DNA of 26,495 nt. Origin: Glomus cerebriforme (Eukaryota; Glomeromycota; Glomeromycetes; Glomerales; Glomeraceae). The notes beneath the pieces were generated by a model, which saw only the letters and a list, made by a program, of their open reading frames with translations, was not told where the DNA came from and did not search any database. Location: NCBI GenBank assembly GCA_003550305.1, contig QKYT01000467.1, positions 21,268 through 47,762 of the forward strand, in the 5' to 3' direction. The translations under genes were made by a program, and so were the position numbers. This document shows positions 8,886 to 17,626 of this stretch, piece after piece; the first letter of the stretch is position 1, and every line of letters begins with the position of its first letter.

Positions 8886-9798
8886 GGGTTTAAATTTTGA
8901 ATACATTTGCATTCAAACGCATTCTTATCACGTAATTCATTATTTTTAAATTTGATTAGCTAATCAGTATGATTATTTATTTATTTATCTATTAAACACA
9001 TATAACTTAAAATATTTTTATGATTTGCTTTTTTTAATACAGTTAATAAACTGAAATAAGCCTTTATCAGTTATTGTTTTTATTGTTATCTTTTACCTTC
9101 TGGAGTTCATTATGTCTCTAAGAATTGTTCTTGCAAATAAATTTAAATAAAAGAACATTAGTAATGCCCTTTAATGAAATTAACAAAAAAACTAACAATA
9201 AAAACTTACCTTTCGTTTCCTTTCATCTCCTTTTATCTTCAGAGGGCATTTCTACAAAAAAAACCTACCTTTCATGAGTTTCGTCTCCTTTTATCTCCAG
9301 AAGGTGTTCCTATAAAAAAAAGTCATAAAAAGAACATTAGAAAATGTTTTTAAATGAAATTAACAAAGAAAAAAATAAAAAAAAACTCACTTTTTGTCTC
9401 CTTTCATCTTCAGGAGATATTCCTATAAAAAAAAATCATGAAAAGAACCGTTAAAAATATTCTTAAATAAAATTAACAATAAAAAAAGAATGAAACCTAC
9501 CTTTTCATCTCCTTTCATCTCCAGGAAGTGTTTCTATAAAAAAAATCATGAAAAGAACATTAGAAAATATTCTTAAATGAAATTAATGAAGAAAAACAAA
9601 AAAAACATTTACCTTTTGTTTTCAGAAGTCCATTTCATTTTCAGGTATAAATAAAATTAATTAAAAGAACATTAAAAAATGTTCCTAATAAAAAAAATTA
9701 TTGATCGATAATCTGAATTACATAACTAATAAAATTTAAAAATCAGATCACGTGATAGAAGATGTGTTCGAACACAGATGCGTTTAAATTTTAAACTC
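8886..9798. mobile_element. 0.9-kb TIR element carrying exon/intron-like array C, nested in the hAT gene
   Basis: The left arm 8886-8973 (GGGTTTAAATTTTGAATAC...) aligns with the reverse complement of 9710-9798 (GAGTTTAAAATTTAAACGC...) over about 85 bp. Shared blocks are TATCACGT and TTTTTAAATTT. Many differences are CG versus TG or CA. The right arm still holds the intact palindromes GATCACGTGAT-like (9746-9756) and TGTGTTCGAACACA (9764-9777). There is no transposase. The interior is mostly array C. The host transposase reading breaks at about 8822 and resumes at about 9865. Confidence 0.75.
9210..9650 (-). repeat. Array C: four to five tandem units with splice-site architecture
   Basis: Exon-like blocks at 9210-9251, 9269-9309, 9391-9422, 9501-9533 and from 9613 are read on the minus strand as ATAG|GAACACCTTCTGGAG or a close variant, ending AAAG|GTAGGT, GTAAGT or GTGAGT. 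Full spacers are 78-81 nt and contain TTTTCTAATGTTCTTTT before TTTTTTTATAG. One spacer (9252-9268) has shrunk to 17 nt, too short to splice. The 9501-9533 block is 33 nt and open in one frame (KHFLEMKGDEK); its neighbour keeps EYLLKMKGD. This array is therefore the one most compatible with former coding micro-exons. Confidence 0.8.
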
Positions 9799-11404
9799 TA
9801 TTAATTTTATTGATTTAGAAAATGATTATATCTCTAATATCAGGATAAGATATTTTTGCTATGCTTTTTATGTATCAGATGAATTTGTATATTGAAAATA
9901 TATTTAAAGAGTCATCAAGTCTGAATAATACTGCTAAAGGGGTTATTACTTTTTTTAGTTAGTCAAAAATATGGCTTAAATAACTTTAAAATGAGCAAGT
10001 AGCTATTTACAAAGTTTATATTGTATTAGTAATTTCAGCTATTACTCGATAGAACTTATACTATTACTGTTTTGCTAGTTTATTAAAAACAAAAAAGATT
10101 TTACATGTATGTATAATGTAATAAAATGATGTTTATTTTTAATTAAACAATTTTTATTTTTTTTTTAGAATCTTACAATGAAAATAAATGAAAAGATTAT
10201 TTCTGATGGCTATGATTTTTCTGAAAAATATTTACAATGCATTTTAGATAATAATTGATGAATTTTCATTAAAAAAATTGAAATCTTTTTAATTTTATAT
10301 TGTGTAACATTTAACAAACTTTAATGACAAAATTCATGATTATATAAAGTTCTTCATAGATTTGATAATATAGTTTAGTTATAATATTTAAAACATTTGA
10401 AAATCAAGAATTAGCTATTACTTTTTTTTCAAAAATTGAGTAATAATAAAGAGATTGGAAATAGCCTTTCTTGTTACTATTATTTTTGCTACATCCATTT
10501 TATCATGATACAAAATTTAATTTTGCATTAAATTTATTATTTTCTTATCTAGCAAAATAAGTTTTATATTATTATTATATATGATTTAAGAAGGAACTAA
10601 CAGTTTTATTAGCTAAATTTGAAGAATATAAATCAAAAAAATATCCTTATACTAATTCTATTTCTAAGTAATTTAAAAATAATATTTTAGATTATTGGAA
10701 TTTTATAAAAGGTTATTCAAACAAATTTTTTTAATTACTATATTAACAGTTTTATTGGAATGGTTATTTTTAACAATGGAATGGTATTACTCAAAATGAA
10801 AAAATTGATTAAAGGTACAATATATTTATAGCATATTTATTTATATAATTTAACTACAAAATTGTTTATAATATTTTTTTTTTGGTATTTTAGGTGGAAA
10901 AAGTGTTAAGTTTAGTCCAAATTTATGCAAGTATATAAAGATAATAATAGCTTTATGAGTTAGATTAACTAAAATAGCTTGAAATCTTATGCTAATTTTG
11001 CCAAATTTTTACTATAGTTTTATGGAAATTGCTAAACATTATTTGGATGATTATTATCTGGATGATTGTCACCTAGTATTTATCGTTTGGACAATCATTA
11101 TCTGGATTTTTTTTTAAATATATCATATGTTTTATAATAGAGCATTTTTATTCTTCAGGATGAAAAAAATAAACTCTCAGGGTCTAGGCAAATTAAACTA
11201 AACCTTTAACTTTTTTTTAAATAAAAAAAAAATTTAAACTTTTAAGCTTTTTTTATTTTAAAAATTTTTACATTTTTATATATGTAACAAAACTTTATTT
11301 GTTATTGATTTAAAAAGATTATATGTTTATTATTAATTAAATAAAAAAGATATTGTCAAACTCATTTATCAAAAGTTAAGATTTATATTTATTTTTTAAT
11401 AGGA

Positions 11405-12425
11405 ATATGCTAATAAAAATCAGAAACAGCAATAAAAAAACAAAAATGTAAAGAAGAATAATAAAAACAAAAAGGTGAATAAAAAGAATAAAGAAAGATA
11501 AAAGGAAAACAAAATAAACAATAAAAAATGAAATAAAAGAGGAAAATAATAAAAGGGAAATGAAAGAAAGAAATGATAGAAGGAAGACGAAAGAAAGAGC
11601 GTATAAATGGGAATGAAAGAAAATAGTAAATAAATGAAAGAAGTGAAGAAAGAGAAGTGAAAGAAAGAAACAAAAAAAAGGGAAGAAAGGTGAGTAAAAC
11701 AAAGAAATGATAAAAAAAAATGAAACAAGAAACATTCAAAAGGGGAATAAAATGAATGAAAAGAAAAACAAAAAAAAATAAAAGGGAATGAATGAAAAAT
11801 AATAAAAGAAAAAAGGAGAACAAAAAAATAAAGGAAGGAAGCAGGAATAAAAAAAGAACAAAAAAAAATGAAATAAAGATGAAAAAATAGGTTAAAGAAA
11901 TGGACAAAAAAATAGGACAAAAAAATGTAATGAAAAAGAATAAAAATGAAAGAAAATTAAAATAAATAAAAAGAATAATAGGGGACAAAAAGGGAATAAT
12001 AAAAATGAGATGAAAAATGAGATGAAAAATTATTAAAATAATGAAAAGAAGATAATTAGGAGGAGAAAATGAAGGAACCAACTAATCAAATGAAAAGCAA
12101 ACCCATAAAATAAGAAAAAAATTAAGTTAATAAGGAATGGAATGTAATTAATAATCAAAAANAAAAAAAAACATACAATAATGTAAAGAAGAAAAAGAAG
12201 AGCAAAAGACCTAAAAATAAAAAATGAAATAAAGTTAGTAAGAAGCAATGGAATGTAAGAAATAAAATATAAGAATGAAATAAAAAAATAAAAACTTAGA
12301 AGAAATACAAAATAACAAACCTTAATTGCAAAATCAAGAAAGTAAAAGAATCTAAAGAAATGAAATAAAGTTAATAAAGAATAAGTGTAAAAAATAACAT
12401 AAAGAAAAAGAAAGAAAAAATATAT
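11405..12425. repeat. About 1-kb purine-rich tract (G/A on plus strand)
   Basis: For about 1020 bases the plus strand is overwhelmingly A and G, in blocks such as GAAAGAAAGAAATGATAGAA, with sparse T and very few C. The complementary pyrimidine strand rarely forms stop codons. This creates long minus-strand open frames (up to 223 aa) made of F, S, L, I and Y. They overlap each other in different frames and look like artefacts. Such asymmetric tracts can form triplex DNA or R-loops. One N is at 12162, a sign of assembly difficulty. Confidence 0.85.
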
Positions 12426-12599
12426 CTTTATTGCAGGTTAAGACGTTGAGCAAGTGAGCAAAAAAAATATAAAAATGTGAAATGATAAATAAAATAAATA
12501 TTTTATTTGAAATCATAATGTGTTTTTATATTATTGTGTAATATATCTTTAATTTATGTGACTTCATAACTATAAATGATAAAAAAATTGAAAAAATTA

Positions 12600-12680
12600 A
12601 AGGCCCAGTATAGGAATCAAGCCTGTGTTTCTAACATAAAAAAAGTTATTTAGCATTTTAACCACTGGCAAATCTAATAG
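12600..12680 (-). other. Possible tRNA-derived (SINE-like) segment or tRNA pseudogene
   Basis: On the minus strand TTGCCAGTGGTTAAAATGCT resembles a pol III A box / D arm, and about 45 nt later GGCTTGATTCC resembles the B box GGTTCGANTCC with CG changed to TG. A short AAC...GTT stem lies between them in the place of an anticodon arm. Acceptor pairing is not convincing, so a working tRNA is excluded. Downstream on the same strand comes the long pyrimidine tract. It could be a SINE head or coincidence. Confidence 0.3.
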
Positions 12681-13477
12681 TTATTAATGAATAATAGTTA
12701 TATTTATATATTATAAATCATGTAACATATTCAAAAAAAAATCCAGGCAATGATCATCCAGATAATGATTACCCAGATGACAAACATCTAGGTGATGATT
12801 ACTAGCAATTTCCTAGTTTTATTATAGTTTTGCAAAGTTTTATTAGTTTTACCATTTATAATAAGTTTTAACAGGTTTTACTTTTTGTCAAGTTTTGCTA
12901 ACTTTTAATTAAAACTTTAATATAGTTTCATTAAATTACAATATTTTGTCATTTTACCTATTTGCTAAATTTTTTAGTTTTGTCAAGCAATCTTAAGATT
13001 ATTATGCAAAACAATATCAAACAACTATAACAAGAACTTCAGATAATATAAAATTTGCAAGATTAGAAAATGATGATAAAATTTTTATTTTATCTGATAA
13101 TGAAGATTCTGATACTGATAGTGAAATAGATGAAAATGATAATGAAAATATAAATAAACAACCATTAGCATCTGCTAACGAATGAAAAAAAACAGTAATA
13201 AATTGGATAGAAATGATTAAAAATGAATCACAAAACCAAGATAATGAATTAGCAAGCATTACTGATACATATAATATTTCTATTAATAATATTGAGCAAA
13301 TACAACATTCTGCTATTGATCTGTAAGCAAAATGGGAACTAAAATATATTTTTATAGAAAATTTAGAGTTATCAGTTACTTGGAAGATTTTATTATTGGT
13401 AAAACTTAATAAATAAATTTAATGAACTTTAATAGAGCCATGTAAAATTTATATTAAATCATTTTTTATTATCAGTT

Positions 13478-13595
13478 GAAATTGAATCAAGTCCAATTGT
13501 CCAATTGTTTATTTGGACTAATTGGTACAACTGTACAAGTCCAATAAAGTCCAATGTCTAATTGGTCCAATTGTCCAATAAGTCCAATTGCCAAC
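13478..13595. repeat. Right subterminal CCAATTG cluster of the hAT element
   Basis: Dense CCAATTG and GTCCAATT motifs in both orientations, for example CTAATTGGTCCAATTGTCC, end at the terminus CCAACACTG. Confidence 0.7.
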
Positions 13596-13599
13596 ACTG

Positions 13600-13607
13600 A
13601 TCAAACC
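13600..13607. repeat. Right copy of 8-bp target duplication (ATCAAACC)
   Basis: Pairs with 7172-7179 and immediately follows the hAT terminus ending CACTG at 13599. Confidence 0.6.
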
Positions 13608-13963
13608 CCAATAAGTTTACCAAGCTGGCCAGCTTATACAAGATTTAAAAATAAAAAATGGTTTACAAGCAATTCAATATATTATTACTCAAAGTTGTGA
13701 TGAAATTTCAGCTGAATCATACCAAAATTCTTCCTAATACATTTCTTTTACCAGATGACCAGATGAAATAGATGATAGTACTGAAGTAAAAACTATTTGT
13801 ATTAAACAAAGTATTACAAAGCTTAAAAATTGTACATACATTTTTACTTCAACAAGAAAATGCAAGTGAATATATAAAATTAATGGGTAAAATCGAGAAA
13901 TTTATTAAAAGAGAACAAGCTAATTCAATGCAGCAGATTACTATAGATAGATATTTTAGATAA
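13608..13963 (+). pseudogene. C-terminal remnant of another transposase-like protein
   Basis: Frames broken by shifts read GQLIQDLKIKNGLQAIQYII, then TQSCDEISAESYQNSS and a stop. Then comes PDEIDDSTEVKTICIKQSI and, in a third frame, HTFLLQQENASEYIKLMGKI, then EKFIKREQANSMQQITIDRYF-like and a stop at about 13961. The ending is the kind seen at the C terminus of pogo/Tigger (CENP-B-like, DDE_1) transposases in these fungi. That is recalled, not searched. It starts straight after the hAT target duplication, so it is probably the older sequence into which hAT jumped. Confidence 0.4.
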
Positions 13964-14926
13964 CTGTTTTTTTGTATTGATTTTATTACTTTCATAATTC
14001 TTAATAAAATAATATTTAACTTTTCGTTATATAAATAAATCACGTGATAATTCTATAAATGCCGGATAGAGAGTTGACTGTAGTATGATCTGAAACTTTT
14101 GATCATTTATGGCTTTTTTGATGATAGGTATTCCAAGAACCAAATTGAGATAAAGAGTATGCCAGTTAATTCACCACTTGTTGGTCAAATGAAATGTGAC
14201 CATTGGTAATGCCTTTTAGTGTGGGTATTACCTTTTTGGATTTTCTGGTCGTTCACCAGAGTTGAGATTTGCGATTGATGTTCCCTGATTGCATCTACTA
14301 TTCGAATATTATACTAAATGTCATTTTTGTATTTGATTGATTTTATCCATACCTATTATGGCCTTTGATTACAATTGTTTTTTTCGTTTAATAATATATT
14401 TTCAATATTCTTTTTGTCGTAATTTGTGAGGGATCCAATGCTAATCCTTCGATTTTATGAATACTTAATTTGCCTTTTTAGCTGAAATAGTCGGGTTTGC
14501 CACTTCGCCATATATATCTAATTATTTAAATAATATGTGATCCCGTTACCAATATATATTCCTTCTGTTTTTCTGTTTTTTATTAAATATAATTATATAA
14601 ACATTCGGAATTTTTGCATAATTGTCAAGAATAATATTACAATTTGTTCCGAAATTTAATTTTTTATTGCGTAGCATTAACTAAAGGATCGATGATTAAT
14701 AATTTATTGCATCATAAATTTTTGTTACGATGGTAATTAATATAAATACATGTTCTTCGGTAAGTTAAAAAAAAAGATCGAACACGGTAATTGATACTTT
14801 GTAATTCCCAAATATTGCATTTCTTTTTTGATATTTTACTCAGTTAATAAAGATTACAAGTAAAAAAAAAAACAAAAAAAAATGTGTAAGATTACATAAT
14901 TTGGGAATTTTGACAAACATAAAGAT
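13964..14926. other. Non-coding transition to gene compartment
   Basis: This stretch has more balanced base composition than the repeats to its left but no supported ORF. A TCACGTGAT motif lies at 14040-14048. An imperfect hairpin GGTAATGCC...GGTATTACC lies near 14206-14231. The last few hundred bases are presumably the 3' UTR and terminator of the TAF3-like gene. Confidence 0.5.
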
Positions 14927-16852
14927 TCATGATATACCACGATCGCGACATCTTGGACAGAACCAAGTACCAACGTCAACATGATGAGGTCCAAACCCGG
15001 TACAAACTCCATGAAACCACTCTTGACAATTATCACAAGATACCATAAACTTCCCATCATCTAATGTATTATTTGGAGGAGCACAAATACAATTAATAAC
15101 TTCAGATGGTTCAGGATCGGATGGTGTAGTTGCTGATTTTATACGTAATGTCAGTTTGGGACGATTAGATTCTGAAAGTTTTTCGGGAACATCAGATTTC
15201 ATGGTTGCGCCTTTATATGTTGATTTTTTAGCTTTAATATTCATTGGTTCCTTTTTCTTAAGTGCTTTTGGAGATTCTGTAGACGGTTCAGGCTCTTGGA
15301 AATCAATAATCTCCGGTATCATCTTCTCCTTGCCTTTACGTGACACCGGAGATTTTATTTGTAAAGGTTTAGAAGGTTTCACTTCTGGTAATATGGTGTC
15401 AATAATTTGCACAGGTGCTTTTAGATTGACGTCAGCAACTTTTGATGCTAACTCAATAGACTTATGTTTTTGTATTGGTGTTTCATTTAATCGCAACGGA
15501 TATCCATAAGACTCTACTAGTTCTCTTGTATTTTTGTCATCCATCACAGGAATTTCAGACTCACTAAACAGAGAATCTTCGAATGAAAGCAAATTATCAA
15601 ATTCGACAATTTTACGCTTTTTCCTTGGAGTATCAAATGATAATTCTCCAAGTGCAGATTCGCTTGTAAGTGCTTTTTCAAATAATTCGTCAAGCATAGT
15701 ATATGCAAGTGGACGTTTGAGTTTTTGTTTTGAAGGTTTTATTTGAACATTTGAATCGACATTTATATTGTTTGATTCTTGAATTTCCGATATACTTTCT
15801 TGACTAGTTATCATATCATCGATAGGTTTTTCCTTTTCCGTTAATGTCGTTGATTCAGTTAATCCACTTAATTCCTTTGTTTTTTCTTCGACCCCAACAT
15901 TTTGAACTTCATTTACAGGTTCATTTTCTTTGCGTGGTTTAACTTCAGGAAGTGGTGGAAGCCAATCAGGAATATAGGGTGGTCTTTTTTTTGAAAGTAA
16001 TAACAACCGACTGTAACGATCAGTTGTTTGTTTAACTATTGAATCAATTTGCATTGGACTATTTGATTCTATACGTTCTTTTGTAATTTCGCCATTTATA
16101 TTAGTAATTTTTCCATCATCTTTTGGTGTCGTCTGACCAGAAAGAGAATCTGAAGACTTATCCTCGGCCGTAGACAAGGATGCAGTTTCATTATCATTAT
16201 TTTTATTATTCTGAGAATTATTCTGTGACAATGTTCCTTCAATATCTATAATCATATTATCTTCCACTTCTTTTATATTGTTCTCAATTTCTTTGCTCTC
16301 TAATTTTTTTATTGATTGTTCATTGATCTGAATTTCTTGAACTATATCTACTATATCCTCTTTTTTTGAACTTTGGCCATTTTGTTTGATTTCATCTTTT
16401 TCTTTTGTTTCAATTATTGATAAATCAACATCATCCACTTCATTAGGGAGTCCACTTCTTAATAAGTCTATTAATAAATGAGTATAATTTATAAAAAAAA
16501 ATAGGTCTGAAACATGTAATAAGTATTATTGATTTTATGTAATACCTTTTAAAACAGTCGGTTTTCGTCCAGCGTAACCTCCAAGAACTTTTCCTTCAGT
16601 TTTTGTCCATTCTTTCAACTCTTCCAAGTTTATACCAAGATCTTCAAACGCTATCAAGATGTCTGTAGTATTAACTTTAGTCCTACCAGCATTTGTTGCA
16701 GCTTCTTGAGCTGATTTCCCTAAAAACATTAAATATTCTTTAAAAACATCAGCAAGAACATCTCCGCCAATTCTTGAACTCTTTTCAAATCCTGCAGCTG
16801 CAAGTGTTTGATGGGTAGCTCTACGTATAATTTCAGCGCAAAATTTCTCCAT
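14927..16852 (-). CDS. TAF3: TFIID subunit TAF3-like: histone fold plus C-terminal PHD finger
   Basis: TAF3 pairs with TAF10 in TFIID and, through its PHD finger, binds H3K4me3 at active promoters. Exon 1 is 16546-16852 and exon 2 is 14927-16467. The 78-nt intron (16468-16545) has donor AAAAG|GTATTA and acceptor ATTAATAG|AC, and the phase-1 codon is restored as Asp103. Product 615 aa. Residues 1-80 form a bromodomain-associated histone fold (MEKFCAEIIRRATHQTL...). A conserved-looking PYIPDWLPPLPEVKP motif is at 266-280. The middle is acidic and low complexity. The PHD is at 562-615 with Zn ligands C562, C564, C580, C583, H588, C591, C606, C609. Cage-like M577 and W586 and acidic D572-D573 are present. 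The protein ends five residues after the last Cys pair. Nucleus. The histone-fold/PHD pairing argues for TAF3 over Spp1/CFP1-like readers. Transcript evidence is not available here. Confidence 0.88.
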
Positions 16853-16881
16853 TTTGGAGGTTCCCTTTATGAGATTGAAGG

Positions 16882-16890
16882 GTATATATT
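16882..16890 (-). promoter_or_regulatory. TATA-like element upstream of the TAF3-like gene
   Basis: AATATATACC on the minus strand lies about 30-38 nt before the ATG at 16852. If it is used, the 5' UTR would be very short. A GTAC-rich imperfect palindrome (AGTACTTGTACT) lies further upstream near 16919-16930. Confidence 0.3.
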
Positions 16891-17626
16891 AGAAACGTTT
16901 CCAAACCTATTTTTGTATAGTACTTGTACTGTACAGGTGCAAAGTCATGAAAATTAGTGTATGCTGCGCCACGTTTCAATAAACCCCATTACGATTGGTC
17001 ATGTGATTCGTTTTTTGTTACTCTTTACCTTTTTCGCCATATGTAATATTACCTTATTGGGCGAAAAATGTTCGAGTTCAGACTTTCGGAAAGATGAAAA
17101 AAGAATCATTAGATGCAACTCATGCAAGAATAAGTTGGAGGAAAAGATTGGACAATTAATTTTAAAGATTATACTTTTTATGATATATTTTGTCAGATTT
17201 AAACATGAAAATTTTTATTTTCAATAAAAAGGATAGATTTATTATAATACAAAAAGATTTAAAACAGTTAGTTAATTAATTAACCCACAAACAAGATCAG
17301 ATTTTTTTAAATTATAAATAAATTGATCCTTATAATAAAACATTTTAATTCTCTAAAATCATTAGTAATATTAATGATTTTATTTATGCCCTCTAAACAA
17401 ATGAAAAATATAAATCTAAATCACTAATGTCCCAATGTAAATTTCTATGTCGGAAGGAGAGCAGAAGAAGGCGTTGAAACAAATAAAATGGAAAAAAGAT
17501 TCAATTGCTTTGCCATTATTTTAATTATTGATAATCACAAAGATTGAAAATTACCCTCTAATGTCATAATATATTACAATAGAAGGGAATCCCAAAGTCC
17601 ATGTAATTAAACTCCGATTAATATAT
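16891..17626. other. Intergenic: TAF3 promoter side and DnaJ 3' side
   Basis: The stretch separates two minus-strand genes. An 88-codon plus-strand frame (16961-17227) has a hydrophobic start but no recognisable domain or upstream signals, so I do not call it. No RNA gene was seen. Confidence 0.55.

Larger units (their letters stand above)
11011..12828. mobile_element. 1.8-kb TIR element with purine-rich core, nested in the hAT element
   Basis: Left 11011-11129 and the reverse complement of 12720-12828 share GGAAATTGCTA, ATCATTATCTGGAT, CTGGATTTTTTTTT and a following AATAT. Both arms contain several copies of a TCTGGATGATTRTYACC-like motif, so the arms are themselves internally repeated. There is no transposase. 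The core is the purine tract (11405-12425) and a tRNA-like segment (12600-12680). Target duplication was not resolved. Confidence 0.65.
7460..13410 (+). pseudogene. hAT transposase, heavily decayed and interrupted
   Basis: Pieces in order: 7460-7730, a BED-finger-like segment (SGYF ... YAVCQECI ... KCTYAKHFKNC) with an in-frame stop. 7850-8205, with FKCLLLNVTIAYSFAFYWVD and a shifted PYCKQLSDRILKKISDN, then NLLESVLFTSK. 8690-8822, with LFNELEKKNIKINGLIIDLA. 9865-10115, where MYQMNLYIENIFKES matches the hAT pattern HQxNL..GDIFK and ITR, stop, NLYYY matches TRWNSYY. 10590-10810, a C-terminal-like stretch with YPYTN...DYWNFIKGYS. 10890-10935. 13030-13408, an acidic tail (SDNEDSDTDSEIDE) and AKWELKYIFIENLEL. 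Many stops are at plausible Trp, Gln or Arg positions. No functional protein can be made. Family call is from motif recall, not a search. Confidence 0.65.
7180..13599 (+). mobile_element. Decayed hAT-superfamily DNA transposon, host of three nested insertions
   Basis: The right end, read inward, begins CAGTGTTGGCAATTGG, a hAT-type terminus (CAGNGTTGG). The left end begins CAATATTGATATTAG, which differs from it in the first nine bases only by three G-to-A changes. Flanks carry an 8-bp duplication (7172-7179 / 13600-13607; 6 of 8 identical, the rest C/T). Both ends have a cluster of CCAATTG/CAATTGG subterminal motifs (7195-7385 and 13478-13595). Plus-strand transposase fragments lie in correct N-to-C order (separate entry). 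Three other inverted-repeat elements inserted later at 8213-8662, 8886-9798 and 11011-12828. About 3.2 kb of the 6.4 kb belongs to the invaders. Confidence 0.75.

Noticed and set aside
9764..9777. TGTGTTCGAACACA as a tRNA T-arm
   Set aside because: It is a perfect palindrome in a TIR, without an A box or cloverleaf around it.
11376..12248. Four overlapping minus-strand open frames of 71-223 codons
   Set aside because: They lie in the pyrimidine-rich complement of the purine tract, overlap in different frames, and consist almost only of F, S, L, I and Y. Stop codons need purines, so open frames are expected there.
13017..13259. Minus-strand 80-codon frame
   Set aside because: It is the complement of the acidic plus-strand tail of the decayed hAT transposase, and its composition reflects that.
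15156..15746. Plus-strand frames opposite the TAF3-like exon 2
   Set aside because: They are antisense shadows of a well-supported coding exon.
16961..17227. Plus-strand 88-codon frame with a hydrophobic N terminus
   Set aside because: No recognisable domain, no homologous look, and it lies in the space between two minus-strand genes. Chance is the simpler explanation.
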